From: Gottschalkia purinilytica | GTDB lineage: Bacteria; Bacillota; Clostridia; Tissierellales; Gottschalkiaceae | Reading direction: 5' to 3' | NCBI RefSeq assembly: GCF_001190785.1 | Contig: NZ_LGSS01000003.1 | Span: 1 to 64,000, forward strand | DNA: 64,000 nucleotides | In this document: positions 18,339-29,100 of the stretch, piece after piece | How positions within the stretch are numbered: position 1 is the first letter of the stretch | Layout of the letters: each line of letters starts with the position of its first letter | The notes under the pieces: model-generated | The model's input: the letters and a program-made list of their open reading frames with translations, nothing else | Databases searched by the model: none | Told to the model about the DNA's origin: nothing | Program-made: the position numbers and the translations under genes

Positions 18339-19082
18339 TTATATTTCTAAATCATCTGGTACTTCCCAGTTATGATATACATTTTGAACATCATCACTAT
18401 CTTCAAGAGCATCTATAAGTTTGACCATATTTTTAATGTCTTTTTCTTCCTCTAACTTACTAGTATTTTGCGGTATATATGCAAGTTCTGCTGTTGAGAA
18501 TGTATATCCAGCTTCTTTAAGAGTATCTCTTACTCCTGTAAAATCTTCTGCACTAGTTGTTATTTCAAATACTTCGTCTTCACTACTAAAGTCTTCTGCT
18601 CCAGCTTCAATAGCCTGCATCATTATTTCTTCTTCATCTATGTTATCATCTTTATCTATAACAATTAGTCCTTTTCTATCAAACATCCAAGCCACACATC
18701 CTGTTGACCCTAAGTTTCCTCCGAACTTGTCAAAAGCATGTCTTACGTCTGAAGCAGTACGGTTTCTATTATCAGTTAGACATTCAACAAATACAGCAAC
18801 ACCTGATGGTCCATATCCTTCATATATGATTTCTTCGTAGTTAGCTCCATCTAAATCTCCTGCACCTTTTTTTATAGCTCTGTCTATATTATCATTAGGC
18901 ATGTTCTCTGCCTTAGCTTTTTCTATAGCACTTTTTAGAGCTGCATTATATTCAGGATCACTTCCTCCCTCTCTAACTGCAACCGTTATATATCTTGATA
19001 ACTTTGTAAATATTTTTCCTCTCTGAGCATCCATTTTACCTTTTTTATGTTTTATATTGGCCCATTTTGAATGTCCTGCCAT
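18339..19082 (-). CDS. yebC: YebC/PmpR family protein
   Basis: A 247-residue three-domain protein starting [19 protein letters not shown], the hallmark of the family. YebC members act as DNA-binding regulators in some species and, in more recent work, as translation factors that help ribosomes through difficult proline stretches. The family-typical [21 protein letters not shown] and [20 protein letters not shown] stretches are present. Length is normal. It is flanked by terminators on both sides, so it is monocistronic. Confidence 0.95.
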   Translation of the reverse strand: MAGHSKWANIKHKKGKMDAQRGKIFTKLSRYITVAVREGGSDPEYNAALKSAIEKAKAENMPNDNIDRAIKKGAGDLDGANYEEIIYEGYGPSGVAVFVECLTDNRNRTASDVRHAFDKFGGNLGSTGCVAWMFDRKGLIVIDKDDNIDEEEIMMQAIEAGAEDFSSEDEVFEITTSAEDFTGVRDTLKEAGYTFSTAELAYIPQNTSKLEEEKDIKNMVKLIDALEDSDDVQNVYHNWEVPDDLEI

Positions 19083-19160
19083 AACTATACCTCCTTCAAT
19101 TGTACGTATAATATTTTAGCATAAAGCCGTAACAGCTTCAATTTTAAAGTTCTGAAAAGC

Positions 19161-19192
19161 TAAAAAAGAATCCTTTTAAAGGATTCTTTTTT
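19161..19192 (-). terminator. Terminator of nadE
   Basis: AAAAAAGAATCCTTT / AAAGGATTCTTTTTT forms a strong stem between the nadE stop and the yebC start. Confidence 0.85.
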
Positions 19193-19226
19193 ATATTTCT
19201 TAGGAAATATTGGAGAAAAATTTCTA

Positions 19227-19958
19227 CTATGATTGTATAAAGATTGGTGGAAATTTTCTTTTATGTTCACTTATCTTATTCATTTTTTCTATTTTGTATC
19301 TTGTCTCTTTACTTATATCATCTACATTTTTCCCCTTAATATATGAATCCAACTCTTCATATCCAAATCCCATTTCATCTTCATCAGTTTGATTTTCCCA
19401 AAGTCCTGCTGAAGGTGGTTTACTTATTATAGCTTCATCTATTTGTAAGTATTTTGCAAGTTCTTTAACTTCTTCCTTTACTAAATCAGCTATAGGTAAA
19501 ATATCTACTCCACTATCTCCATGTTTAGTAAAGTATCCTATAGTTATTTCACTTTTATTACTTGATCCTACTACTAAATAGTTATTTAGCTGAGCATAGT
19601 AATACAGTGTTGTCATTCTTAAACGAGGTTTTATGTTTGATGTTGCAAGTCTATTATTTTCTATAAATCCAAGTTCAGAAGTATATACATCAAATGTATT
19701 CGTTAAATCTACTTTTATAATATTTATATCTAATGATTTAGCAACTAGTCTAGCATGCTCCTCATCCTCTGGATTACTGTGACAAGGCATTATAACTCCT
19801 AAAGAATCTTTAGGAAAAGCTTTTTTAGATAATCCTGCTATAACTGCTGAGTCAATTCCACCACTCAACCCAAAAACTAAACCTTTACATCCAGCTTCAT
19901 TAACTTTTTCTTTTATCCAATTTACAATGTCATTGCATGTTTTTTCTATATTGTTCAT
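19227..19958 (-). CDS. nadE: NAD(+) synthase, ammonia-dependent
   Basis: A 243-residue enzyme that amidates nicotinate adenine dinucleotide to NAD. The PP-loop ATP motif GLSGGIDSAVIA (about residues 29-40) and the VGSSNKSEITIGYFTKHGDSG motif region (about 136-150) are clear. There is no glutaminase domain, so free ammonia or a partner supplies nitrogen. Length matches the short class. It lies 77 bp downstream of cysK on the same strand and is closed by a terminator. Confidence 0.95.
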   Translation of the reverse strand: MNNIEKTCNDIVNWIKEKVNEAGCKGLVFGLSGGIDSAVIAGLSKKAFPKDSLGVIMPCHSNPEDEEHARLVAKSLDINIIKVDLTNTFDVYTSELGFIENNRLATSNIKPRLRMTTLYYYAQLNNYLVVGSSNKSEITIGYFTKHGDSGVDILPIADLVKEEVKELAKYLQIDEAIISKPPSAGLWENQTDEDEMGFGYEELDSYIKGKNVDDISKETRYKIEKMNKISEHKRKFPPIFIQS

Positions 19959-20035
19959 TATTTAACCTCCACCTATGTAATAGCTAAATCTTGTATCTAA
20001 TTATATAGCATATTTAGATGAAGTATTCAATTTTT

Positions 20036-20959
20036 TTATTCGAATATACCTGTACTTAAATATCTCTCTCCATTATCTGGTGCGATAACTACCACTTTCT
20101 TACCTTTTCCTAATTCTTTAGCAATTTTTAAAGCTGCATACACTGCTGCACCTGATGATATACCTAGTAAAAGTCCTTCTTTTTTTGCTAAATCACGAGT
20201 AGTTTCTATAGCATCTTCAGCATATACTTGTTCTATTTTATCTATTAAGTCCATCTCTAAAACTTTCGGAATAAATCCTGCTCCTATACCTTGAATTTTG
20301 TGAGGTCCAGGATCTCCCCCTGATAATACTGGAGAATCAGCTGGTTCAACTGCAACAATTTGTACCTCTTTACTTTTTAACTCTTTTTTAATTACTTTTG
20401 CTACTCCTGTAATAGTACCACCTGTACCTACTCCTGCTACAAATGCATCAAGTGTTCCATCCGTCTGTTTTATAATTTCTAAAGCAGTAGATTCCATATG
20501 TTTTTCCGGATTATGTTTATTTTCAAATTGTTGAGGCATGAAGTAATTAGGATTCTCATTTATTAATTCCGTAGCTTTTTCTATAGCTCCTCTCATACCC
20601 TTCTCTCCTGGTGTTAGTACAAGCTCAGCTCCATATGCTTTTAATAAATTTCTTCTTTCCACACTCATTGTATCTGGCATTACCAATATAACTTTATATC
20701 CTTTAGCAGCTCCTACCATAGCCAATCCTATTCCAGTATTACCACTAGTAGGTTCTACAATTACTGAACCATCCTTTAGTATTCCTTCTTCTTCGGCTTT
20801 TTCTATCATATGTAATGCTATTCTATCTTTTACACTACTTCCTGGATTAAAGTATTCTAACTTCACGTATACATCTGCACTATTTTCATCAATTAATCTA
20901 TTAAGTTTAACTATAGGTGTATCTCCTATAAGTTGCGATACATTATCAACTGTTTTCAT
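20036..20959 (-). CDS. cysK: Cysteine synthase A
   Basis: A 307-residue PLP-dependent O-acetylserine sulfhydrylase. The PLP lysine is in [15 protein letters not shown] (about K42), the Asn loop in [14 protein letters not shown], and the phosphate-binding GTGGTITG follows. Residues near the C-terminus ([15 protein letters not shown]) are also typical. An in-frame ATG 21 bases upstream lacks a ribosome site, whereas GAAAGGAG precedes this ATG. It is divergent from the two-part TSUP transporter, which may move a sulfur compound. Confidence 0.96.
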   Translation of the reverse strand: MKTVDNVSQLIGDTPIVKLNRLIDENSADVYVKLEYFNPGSSVKDRIALHMIEKAEEEGILKDGSVIVEPTSGNTGIGLAMVGAAKGYKVILVMPDTMSVERRNLLKAYGAELVLTPGEKGMRGAIEKATELINENPNYFMPQQFENKHNPEKHMESTALEIIKQTDGTLDAFVAGVGTGGTITGVAKVIKKELKSKEVQIVAVEPADSPVLSGGDPGPHKIQGIGAGFIPKVLEMDLIDKIEQVYAEDAIETTRDLAKKEGLLLGISSGAAVYAALKIAKELGKGKKVVVIAPDNGERYLSTGIFE

Positions 20960-21101
20960 ATAATTATTCTCCTTTCTCAATTCCTAGTATTCTACTATGT
21001 TTTATTGTATTTTATTTGTTTATTTACAAAAAGTCAAGTGCATATAATATTTTTTTTAGACAAAAATACTATTTAAGTAAATTAAAAAAGCAGGTGTTAT
21101 T

Positions 21102-21464
21102 ATGAAAAATTTTTTAAAACCTAAAATGTTAGCAATAGGATTAATAGCAGGCATTGTTAATGGATTATTTGGATCTGGTGGTGGAACTATAGTCGTCCCT
21201 GCCATGGTATTTTTACTAGGTATGGATGAACATAAATCTCATGCTACCGCTATTAGTATAATTTTACCCATTAGTATTATAAGTACTCTAATTTATTTTA
21301 AAAATGGAATATTAGATTTTAAAGTAGCTGGTATAGTAACTATTGGTGGAATTATAGGAGGATACATAGGTGCAAAGCTTTTAAATAGAATTCCTCGTAA
21401 AATACTTAGAAAGATGTTTGGAACCTTTATGATAATTGCAGCTATAAGGATGGTGTTTAAATGA
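21102..21464 (+). CDS. TSUP (TauE/SafE) half-transporter, first half
   Basis: A 120-residue membrane protein with four segments matching one half of a TauE/SafE family transporter: it carries the GLFGSGGGTIVVPAMVFLLG motif region (about residues 22-41) found at the start of each half in full-length forms. Full-length TSUP proteins have about 250 residues and eight segments, so this is half-size. The next gene overlaps by 4 bases (ATGA) and encodes a matching half, so the two products probably form a heterodimer. Divergent cysK suggests sulfite, sulfoacetate or a related anion; that is inference. Confidence 0.85.
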   Translation: MKNFLKPKMLAIGLIAGIVNGLFGSGGGTIVVPAMVFLLGMDEHKSHATAISIILPISIISTLIYFKNGILDFKVAGIVTIGGIIGGYIGAKLLNRIPRKILRKMFGTFMIIAAIRMVFK

Positions 21465-21814
21465 TACTCTTCATCATAGGTATTTTATCAGGAATAGTAA
21501 GTGGAATGGGAATAGGTGGAGGAACTATTCTTATTCCAGCACTATCTTTGTTTACAAATTTAAACCAACATCAATCTCAAGGAATAAGCTTATTTGTTTT
21601 TATACCTACTGCTATAGTTGCTTTGATTACTCATTTTTTCAACAAGAACATACAGTTAAAAACTGCTGCTCCTATAATATTAAGTGGAATAATTGGAGCA
21701 CTAATAGGTTCTTCCTTGGCAGTTATGGTTTCTGATGATTTACTTAGAAAAATGTTTGGTATATTTTTATTCTTTATGGGCTTATATGAAATATTCAGTA
21801 AAGTCAAAGAATAA
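21461..21814 (+). CDS. TSUP (TauE/SafE) half-transporter, second half
   Basis: A 117-residue partner of the preceding gene, with four membrane segments and its own copy of the family motif (GIVSGMGIGGGTILIPALSL, about residues 9-28). The start codon overlaps the previous stop as ATGA, giving translational coupling and equal dosage. Both halves keep the family motif, so this is an ancestral-style split pair rather than a gene broken by mutation. A bidirectional terminator follows. Confidence 0.85.
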   Translation: MILFIIGILSGIVSGMGIGGGTILIPALSLFTNLNQHQSQGISLFVFIPTAIVALITHFFNKNIQLKTAAPIILSGIIGALIGSSLAVMVSDDLLRKMFGIFLFFMGLYEIFSKVKE

Positions 21815-21815
21815 C

Positions 21816-21853
21816 AAAAAACCTTCCTTAGTTATAGAAAGGAAGGTTTTTTA
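21816..21853. terminator. Bidirectional terminator between TSUP and yigZ
   Basis: AAAAAACCTTCCT / AGGAAGGTTTTTT stem between two convergent stops; A-run and T-run flank it on opposite sides. Confidence 0.88.
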
Positions 21854-22498
21854 TTCTAATATAACCCCATCTTTTACTGAAAAATAGTTTTCTTCTCCTT
21901 CTTCATATATCATTTTAGAGCTTGTGATTTCCATTAAATTATTTACAAGACTCTCTTTTCTATCAATTTCACATAAAATAACTATATTCACAGCTTCATC
22001 ATATATAACATCTTTTATTATATATCCTAATCTTAGTAACTCATTTTCCATTCTACCATATAAGGTATAGTCTATTCTCACTCTAATTTCTTTGAACAAT
22101 ACTTTTTCTACTATTTTCCCATCTTCTAATCCTATTTTTGCACCCTTTGTATATGCTCTAACTAATCCTCCTGTACCTAGTTTTACCCCTCCAAAGTATC
22201 TCGTTACAACTACTACAACATTTCTTAAATTCTCTTTTTTTATAACTTCTAAAGTAGGAATTCCCGCTGTACCACTTGGCTCTCCATCATCACTATATCT
22301 CTGTATATTACTGTTTTCTCCAAATACATAGGCATAAACATTATGTGTAGCATCTTTATGTTTGGTTTTTATTTCTTGTATGAATTCTACCGCTTCTTCT
22401 TCACTTGAAATAGGTTTTGCATATCCTATGAATTTAGACTTATTTATAATTATTTCATCTCTACCATATTCGTGTATAGTTTTATATGTGCTTTTCAA
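21851..22498 (-). CDS. yigZ: YigZ/IMPACT family protein
   Basis: A 215-residue protein of the UPF0029 (IMPACT N-terminal) family, with KSKFIGYAKPISSEEEA, HKDATHNVYAYVFG, SDDGEPSGTAG and VVVVTRYFGGVKLGTGGL, all hallmark stretches. Members bind nucleic acid or ribosome-associated factors; the exact role is not settled. A longer frame starts at an ATG 33 bases upstream with no ribosome site; GAGGGG lies 6 bases before a TTG that aligns with the N-terminus of relatives, so TTG is chosen. It ends at a shared terminator with the TSUP genes. Confidence 0.88.
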   Translation of the reverse strand: MKSTYKTIHEYGRDEIIINKSKFIGYAKPISSEEEAVEFIQEIKTKHKDATHNVYAYVFGENSNIQRYSDDGEPSGTAGIPTLEVIKKENLRNVVVVVTRYFGGVKLGTGGLVRAYTKGAKIGLEDGKIVEKVLFKEIRVRIDYTLYGRMENELLRLGYIIKDVIYDEAVNIVILCEIDRKESLVNNLMEITSSKMIYEEGEENYFSVKDGVILE

Positions 22499-22558
22499 TT
22501 TTATCCCCTCTCGTTTATAGTTTATATTCATTATATCATTTTTAAATCAAGTAGTTAA

Positions 22559-22990
22559 CTATGCTAGTATCAAGTCTTCTTTTATTATATTTCTATACTT
22601 ATTGTATAAAAGAGTAATTATTGATTTTTCCTGATTACTATCAATCATTTCTATAGCTTTATCAATACTATAAAATCCCGCATCTATGATCTCTGATTCC
22701 TTTATGTTATATTTCTCATTTTTAGCCTCAACTATATACCATGTAATTTGCTTATAAGGTGGTTTAATCTTTTTAAAATTAAAAAATTCGTAACTAGTTT
22801 CTCCTGCTATTGATATTAATTCCATATCAATTTCAGTTCTTTTTTTGAAGCTATCAAGAACTGATTCACAAGAAAAAAAACCGTTACGAATCTCATTTTT
22901 AACTAACATCCATTTGTTTTCTTTATCTTTAACAATGAACACCTTGTTGTCTTTAAATATTACACCACCTATATATCTTTTTATAGTCAT
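22559..22990 (-). CDS. NUDIX-fold protein with degenerate Nudix box
   Basis: A 143-residue protein whose start (IGGVIFKDNKVFIVKDKENKWMLVKNEI) and overall strand order match NUDIX hydrolases. The region where the Nudix box should be reads RNGFFSCESVLDSFKKRTEI and lacks the Gly and the paired Glu residues that bind metal. Hydrolase activity is therefore unlikely in the usual form; a binding or regulatory role is possible. It is monocistronic with a GGGAGG ribosome site. Confidence 0.7.
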   Translation of the reverse strand: MTIKRYIGGVIFKDNKVFIVKDKENKWMLVKNEIRNGFFSCESVLDSFKKRTEIDMELISIAGETSYEFFNFKKIKPPYKQITWYIVEAKNEKYNIKESEIIDAGFYSIDKAIEMIDSNQEKSIITLLYNKYRNIIKEDLILA

Positions 22991-23320
22991 GGTGTATTCC
23001 TCCCTTCTTAAACTTTTAATCCTGTTACTATATAAATATGTAAAAAAACTTTTTTGATTATCATTTTTGCATAATTTTTTTATTTATTTTTATAAATGTA
23101 TTTTATTGGTAAATTTCATGTAAATATATTCTATAATAAAATTGAAATTAAGCTTTTTAATAATACATATATCAATATAGATTCTTATCTTTCTATATTT
23201 TTAGATTTTAATATAAATTTTTTTAATAATAAAAAACTATTATTAACTATATATTTCACTAATATTTAAATATGTTTTGGGGAAAATTAAGCTTAGTATT
23301 TTAAATTTAGAGGTGATTTT
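22991..23320. other. AT-rich divergent intergenic region
   Basis: It separates the divergent NUDIX-like and DUF3189 genes. It is strongly AT-rich with no frame of note; it must hold promoters for both genes but I cannot place them with confidence. Confidence 0.5.
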
Positions 23321-23776
23321 ATGTACATTATATATCATTGTGTAGGTGGAGCTCATTCTTCTGTAATAGCATGTGCTATACATCTTGGCACTTTACCTAT
23401 AGATAGAACACCAAGCAAAGAAGAAGTGTTGAATGTTCCATATTTTGACACTCTTAATAAACAAGATCAAGGTAAGATAATTCTCAGAGGTATTGACAAA
23501 AATAATAATAAAGTTTTCAGTTTGAGTCGACAGTTTAAGCCAGAGCTAGTTATACCAGCTGTAAAAGATGCTTTTGAATTAGGAGGAGGGCATAGAGATG
23601 AACTCTTATTAGTTAATACTATGCCCTGTGTTAATTCACTCATGAAAATAGGTGGTTTTTCCTCTAGAAGGCTAAATTTAGTTTCTTTTGGTAGACCAAT
23701 AGTAGCCTCAGGTGTCGTTAAAAACTATGACAGTATAGTTAATATAGTTAAAAATACTAAGAATATGATGTCATAG
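23321..23776 (+). CDS. DUF3189 family protein
   Basis: A 151-residue soluble protein beginning MYIIYHCVGGAHSSVIACAIHLG. The Gly-Gly-Ala-His-Ser-Ser stretch near the N-terminus and the GGGHRDELLLVNTMPCVN motif (about residues 87-104) fit DUF3189, a family found mainly in spore-forming Firmicutes and of unknown function. Conserved His, Ser and Cys suggest an active site, but no reaction is known. An AGAGGTG ribosome site precedes the ATG. It is convergent with hflX. Confidence 0.75.
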   Translation: MYIIYHCVGGAHSSVIACAIHLGTLPIDRTPSKEEVLNVPYFDTLNKQDQGKIILRGIDKNNNKVFSLSRQFKPELVIPAVKDAFELGGGHRDELLLVNTMPCVNSLMKIGGFSSRRLNLVSFGRPIVASGVVKNYDSIVNIVKNTKNMMS

Positions 23777-23809
23777 TTTATTTTTTATTTAATCATTTTT
23801 TATATATAA

Positions 23810-25096
23810 CTATTTTTTAAAAACGTATTCATTATATCTATTAAAATCTATAGAATCTAGTGTAGTCGTTACAAGAGTTCCCTTTTCTACGTACTCACAT
23901 TTTTCTACTTTAGTGTTATCGAATAAATATGACATTAATTCTCCTTTATCATATGGTACAAGAATATCTACTTTGTAATATTTATTTGGTAGATTTTCTT
24001 GAATCATTTTTAATAATCTATCTAAATTATGACCTGTTTTAGCTGATATAAATACCTTTGGTTCTTTTATATCGTACTCTAAAGAGTAGTTATTATCTAT
24101 ATCTACCTTATTAAAGACTGTAATAATCGGTTTATCTAAAACATCTAGGTCTTTTAATATGCTCATAGTAGTTTTTACTTGAATATTTATATCTTCATTT
24201 GTTACGTCTATTACATGAAGCAATAAATCTGCATACTTTACTTCTTCTAATGTTCCTTTAAATGCTTCTACCAAACGTGTAGGTAATTTGCTTACAAATC
24301 CTACTGTATCTGTTATTAGAAAATCTTGACCATTAGGTAACATACTTTTTCTTAAAGTTGTTTCTAATGTAGCAAATAACATATCATATGCAAAGACTTC
24401 TTTATCCTCATGATATTCATTGTCTTCTCTTATAATACTATTAAGTAGTGTTGATTTACCCGCATTTGTATAACCTACCAATGCTACTATAGGTATATTT
24501 GAGTTTTCTCTTTTCTTTCTTTTTATTTTTCTAACATTTGTCAATTCTTTAAGTTGTCTTTCTATATCATTTATTCTACTTAAGATATGTCTTCTATCAA
24601 TTTCTAGTTTTTGTTCTCCTGGTCCTCTAGTTCCTATTCCAGCACCAGCTCTAGATAGATAATTTCTATATCCTATAAGTCTAGGCAACCTATACTTAAG
24701 TTGGGCAAGTTCTACCTGTAGTTTACCTTCTTTACTTGTAGCTCTCTTTGCAAATATATCTAATATTAAACTTGTTCTATCTATTATCTTTCTATTTATT
24801 ATTTCTTCCAAATTTCTTATTTGAGCTCCAGTAAGCTCATTATTAAAAACAACAGTATCTATATTAAGTTCCTCACAATATATAGCTATCTCTTGTGCTT
24901 TTCCAGTTCCTATATAATAGGCAGAATCTATACTCTCTCTATTCTGAATTATGCTTGCCTCTACTACTCCTTCAGCAGCTTTTACTAATTCAGCAAGCTC
25001 TTTCATTGAACTTTCTATATTAATCTCATACTTTTTATTTGTATCCACTCCTACTATTAAAACTCTTTCTTCTTTTTTCTCTTGGATATTATACAT
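23810..25096 (-). CDS. hflX: GTPase HflX
   Basis: A 428-residue ribosome-associated GTPase that splits stalled 70S ribosomes under stress. The N-terminal HflX domain (residues 1-185) includes NNELTGAQIRNLEEI and GIGTRGPGEQKLE. The G domain holds G1 GYTNAGKST (about 206-214), G3 DTVGFVSKLP and G4 FNKVD. A short C-terminal domain follows. Length is normal and nothing is missing. Confidence 0.96.
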   Translation of the reverse strand: MYNIQEKKEERVLIVGVDTNKKYEINIESSMKELAELVKAAEGVVEASIIQNRESIDSAYYIGTGKAQEIAIYCEELNIDTVVFNNELTGAQIRNLEEIINRKIIDRTSLILDIFAKRATSKEGKLQVELAQLKYRLPRLIGYRNYLSRAGAGIGTRGPGEQKLEIDRRHILSRINDIERQLKELTNVRKIKRKKRENSNIPIVALVGYTNAGKSTLLNSIIREDNEYHEDKEVFAYDMLFATLETTLRKSMLPNGQDFLITDTVGFVSKLPTRLVEAFKGTLEEVKYADLLLHVIDVTNEDINIQVKTTMSILKDLDVLDKPIITVFNKVDIDNNYSLEYDIKEPKVFISAKTGHNLDRLLKMIQENLPNKYYKVDILVPYDKGELMSYLFDNTKVEKCEYVEKGTLVTTTLDSIDFNRYNEYVFKK

Positions 25097-25227
25097 ATCT
25101 TCACCTCAGTAAAATTATCATCTTAGTTATATTATTAAACATACTATCAAATTATCATACTTTTAAAGATTTTACTATTTATTTCAATTTCAATTTCTTA
25201 AATTGTATATCAAGTAAATTCTAAAAT

Positions 25228-25878
25228 CTAATTAACTATATTTAAAAACTTATCTTCAGGAACGCTTATATAGTTTTCAGGAACATCTCCAATTATAACT
25301 GTTTCAGCTATTGGTACATTGGAAGTTATTCTTACAGTATCAGATACTAATGGGAATATAATTCTAACATCTGTTGTAATAGATAAGTATACTTTATGTA
25401 TAGTTTGGTTAATTCCTGATTCAATAAAATCAGTTGTAAAATCAGTTGTAACACTTCCTTGTGGCTGTAATTCTAGCTTGAACTTAGGTCCAGAAAAAAG
25501 TTGACTATCTAATATATTTCCTAATGGTATCTTTATGGTTCCAGCAGAAATCTGTCTTATTTTTTCTTGTACTTCCAAAGCTACGTCCGATGCTACGCTA
25601 TTCATCAATGCAGTATTCGCTTGCATCATAGTTATTTTACCCTCATTATCTTGTTTAGTAAATATAAGATCTTTATATTTTATATCATCTTTAATTTTAT
25701 TCTTTACAGCATCATTTATTGCTTGTGTAGCTATTTTTTTTGCTTGTACCTCACATACAGCACGTATAGTAGGTTTTATATTATTATTTATTAAATTATA
25801 ACCATATATAGTTAAAACAATAATAAATATTATTGTTAAAAATATCTTTATTCTCTTCTTTTTATATCTTTTCCTCAC
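25228..25878 (-). CDS. yunB: Sporulation protein YunB
   Basis: A 216-residue membrane-anchored protein: a basic N-terminus (RKRYKKKR), one membrane segment (about residues 11-29) and an extracytoplasmic domain with IPLGNILDSQLFSGPKFKL and VYLSITTDVRIIFPL, typical of YunB. In Bacillus it is expressed in the mother cell under sigma-E and contributes to spore formation. Upstream on the minus strand a GTATT element and a CATATTAT element spaced about 12 bases apart vaguely resemble a sigma-E promoter; this is only suggestive. Confidence 0.88.
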   Translation of the reverse strand: MRKRYKKKRIKIFLTIIFIIVLTIYGYNLINNNIKPTIRAVCEVQAKKIATQAINDAVKNKIKDDIKYKDLIFTKQDNEGKITMMQANTALMNSVASDVALEVQEKIRQISAGTIKIPLGNILDSQLFSGPKFKLELQPQGSVTTDFTTDFIESGINQTIHKVYLSITTDVRIIFPLVSDTVRITSNVPIAETVIIGDVPENYISVPEDKFLNIVN

Positions 25879-26102
25879 AAAAACACCTCCCTATAATATG
25901 TTATATGTCAATAATACTTAAAATGTTCTAAATATAATTTAACAGGTAATTCTTGGGTATTTATATGTTTTATTAAAGCTATATCTTAGTATACGTATTG
26001 ATTCCTTGAAAGTTTGACTCTTTTAAAATTATATACCTATATGATATAATGTTGTTTGATGTTTATTGTTGTTCTACCTTCATCATTTAAAGGAGGTTTA
26101 AT

Positions 26103-29100
26103 ATGACTCAAGAAAATAATAAGTCACCTAGAACTGAAAAAAATAAATCTAAAAAAGTAAAAAAGAAGTGGGGATTTTTTAGAGTTTTATCCATGGTAAT
26201 ACTAATTACAATGATAGCAGGAACAGGTATTGTTGGCGGACTAGTTTTTGGAGCTATTAGAAATGTTCCAGAAATAGATCCTTCTAATATAGAATCATTG
26301 TTACACCAAAACTCTACTATTGTCGATGAAGAGGGTAACTTAATAGAAAAGCTTCATGCTGAAGAAAATAGGACCATAGTGGACCTTGATAAGATTCCAA
26401 AACATCTTCAAAATGCATTTATTTCAATAGAAGATGAAAGATTTAGAAAACATTTTGGAGTTGATGTTAAAGGTATAATGGCAGCTCTCATTGCAGACAT
26501 AAAGGCAGGAGCTGCTGTAAGAGGTGCTAGTACTATTACTCAGCAGTTAGCTAAAAACTTGTATTTAACTAATGAAAAAAAACTTACTAGAAAAATAAAA
26601 GAAGCTTATATTGCAATTAAGATGGAACGAGTTCTCACTAAAGATCAAATACTCGAAGCATATCTTAACAGAATCTATCTTGGTCAAGGAGCTTATGGAG
26701 TTCAAGAAGCAGCTCATACTTATTTTTCTAAAGACGTAAGTGAACTTACCCTTGCTGAAAGTACACTTTTAGCAGGTGTAACTAAAAATCCTACTAAGTT
26801 ATCACTTTATAAGCTTGTAAGTCCAAATAACGTAAGTAAAGAAGATAAGGTTGTAGGAAATGTAGATATTTATGGTGAAAAGTATACCGCAGTATATAAT
26901 CCTGATGTTATAAGCCGTCAAAGGCTAATTTTGATGAAGATGAAAGAACTAGGATATATATCAGAAGATGAGCATAATACAGCTCTTAATGAAGATGTTT
27001 CAAAATCTTTAAAGCCAGGTGCTAAGAAATTTACAGATATATCATCTTATTTCGCTGATTTTGTTAAAAGTCAAGTGCTTGATGATCTAGTAAAAAAAGC
27101 AGGATACACTAAAGAACAAGCACAAAAAGAACTATTGACTGGTGGTTTAAAAGTCTATGCCACTGTAGACTTAGATTTACAGCGTGAAGTAGAAAGTGTA
27201 TATAGTAATTTTGCAAAAAATATTTTTAGTGGTAAAAGAACAAGTTCTTGGACTGTAGATGGCAGAGGTAATATAATTGATACAAGTAAATCAATAGTAT
27301 ATTATAAGAAAGCTAATATATTAGATGAGTCAGGAAGCTTGATATTAGAAAATGGAACTTATGAATTGACAGATGAAGGTTTAACTATAAACAATCGTAA
27401 GTTAAACATATACCCTAAAAGTATAGATATAAAAGACTATTATACTTTAGATAATAGAGGTAGTTTGATAACCCATACTTTGGGATCCATAGTTTTAAAT
27501 GCTAAAGATTATAGAACACTATCAAATAAGGAAATTCTAATTAAAAATAGTTTTTTAAATAAAAACAAAGATTTTTATAAAATAGATGGTAATAAAAACT
27601 TATTAATTAATGGAAATTACTTTTTAAATGATGGTGCAGGAATTCTTCAACCTCAATCAGCAACCGTTGTTATGGATCATTCAAATGGAACAGTTAAAGC
27701 TATGGTTGGAGGTAGAAACTTTGAAGGCCAGAAGATTCTTAATAGAGCTTTAGCTCCAAGACAACCAGGTTCTAGTATGAAGCCTATAGCGGCATATCTT
27801 CCAGCACTTGATAATGGTTATACTGCTGCTACTTCTATAGATGACGTTCCATTTTACAATGGTAACGGAAAACTTTGGCCACGAAACTGGTATAGAGGTT
27901 ATAAAGGACTAGTTTCTTTAAGGGAATCTGTTGAACAATCTATAAACGTAAACTCAGTAAAAGTTGTAGAAGATGTAGGTACTAGTCGTATTAAAGAGTA
28001 TCTTCAAAAAATGGGAATAATAAAAGAAAATGAATCAGATTCTTTTGTAACAAAAGCTGAAAACCGTCAAACAAATGATGAGAACTTATCAGCACTTGGA
28101 CTAGGTGGTATGGCTAAAGGAATAAGTCCTTTAGATATGACAGCAGCTTTTAGTTCAATTGCAAATGAAGGTGTATATATAAAACCTAGATCATATATAA
28201 AAGTAGAGGATAGATATGGAAATACTATTTTAGATAACAAGCCAAGTAAAACAAAGGTAGTTTCTCCTCAAGTAGCTTATGTAATGACTGATGTACTGAA
28301 ATCAACAGTAACTTCAGGCTTAGGTAAAAAAGCTAAATTAGATGCTTCTAACTCAAGAATACCAGTAGCAGGTAAAACTGGTACTACTAGTGATAATACT
28401 GATCTTTGGTTTGTTGGATATACTCCTTACTATTCTGCTGCAGTGTGGATCGGTAATGACTCTCCAAGTGTCAAAGTTGCAAGTAGTCATTCCAGTTCTT
28501 CTGCTGCACAGTTATGGTCAATAATTATGAAAAGTGCTCACAAGAAGTTACCAGCTAAGAACTTTAAAATGCCAAATAATATTGTTAGAAGAAATGTATG
28601 TACAGTATCTGGCAAACTTGCTACAGACTTATGTAGACAAGACCCTAGAGGTAATGTAGTAAGAAGTGAGATATTTGTAAAAGGCACTGAGCCTAAAGAT
28701 TACTGTGATATGCATGTTAGAGTAAACATAGATACAGTTAGTGGAATGCTTGCTAGTGATAAATGTCCTTCTAGCTTAGTTGCAAGCAGAGTGTTTATTA
28801 AGCGTAATCCACCATACAATCCATCTAAACACGGTGGTATAGTTCCAGATGACTATAAGTATACTGTTCCAACTAAAACATGTGACCATAGTTCACACTA
28901 TAATAAAAAAGAAGATGATAATAATATCATTGACAACATTATTGATAGTATTATTAATAATGGTAATAACGACAATAATGGTAGTGACAATAATAATAAC
29001 AACAATAATGGCATTGATGTTCCTGGAAATAACACTATTCCGAATAATAACAATGGTAGCAATAATGGCAACACTGGTGGTAATAATAACGGTGGTACCA

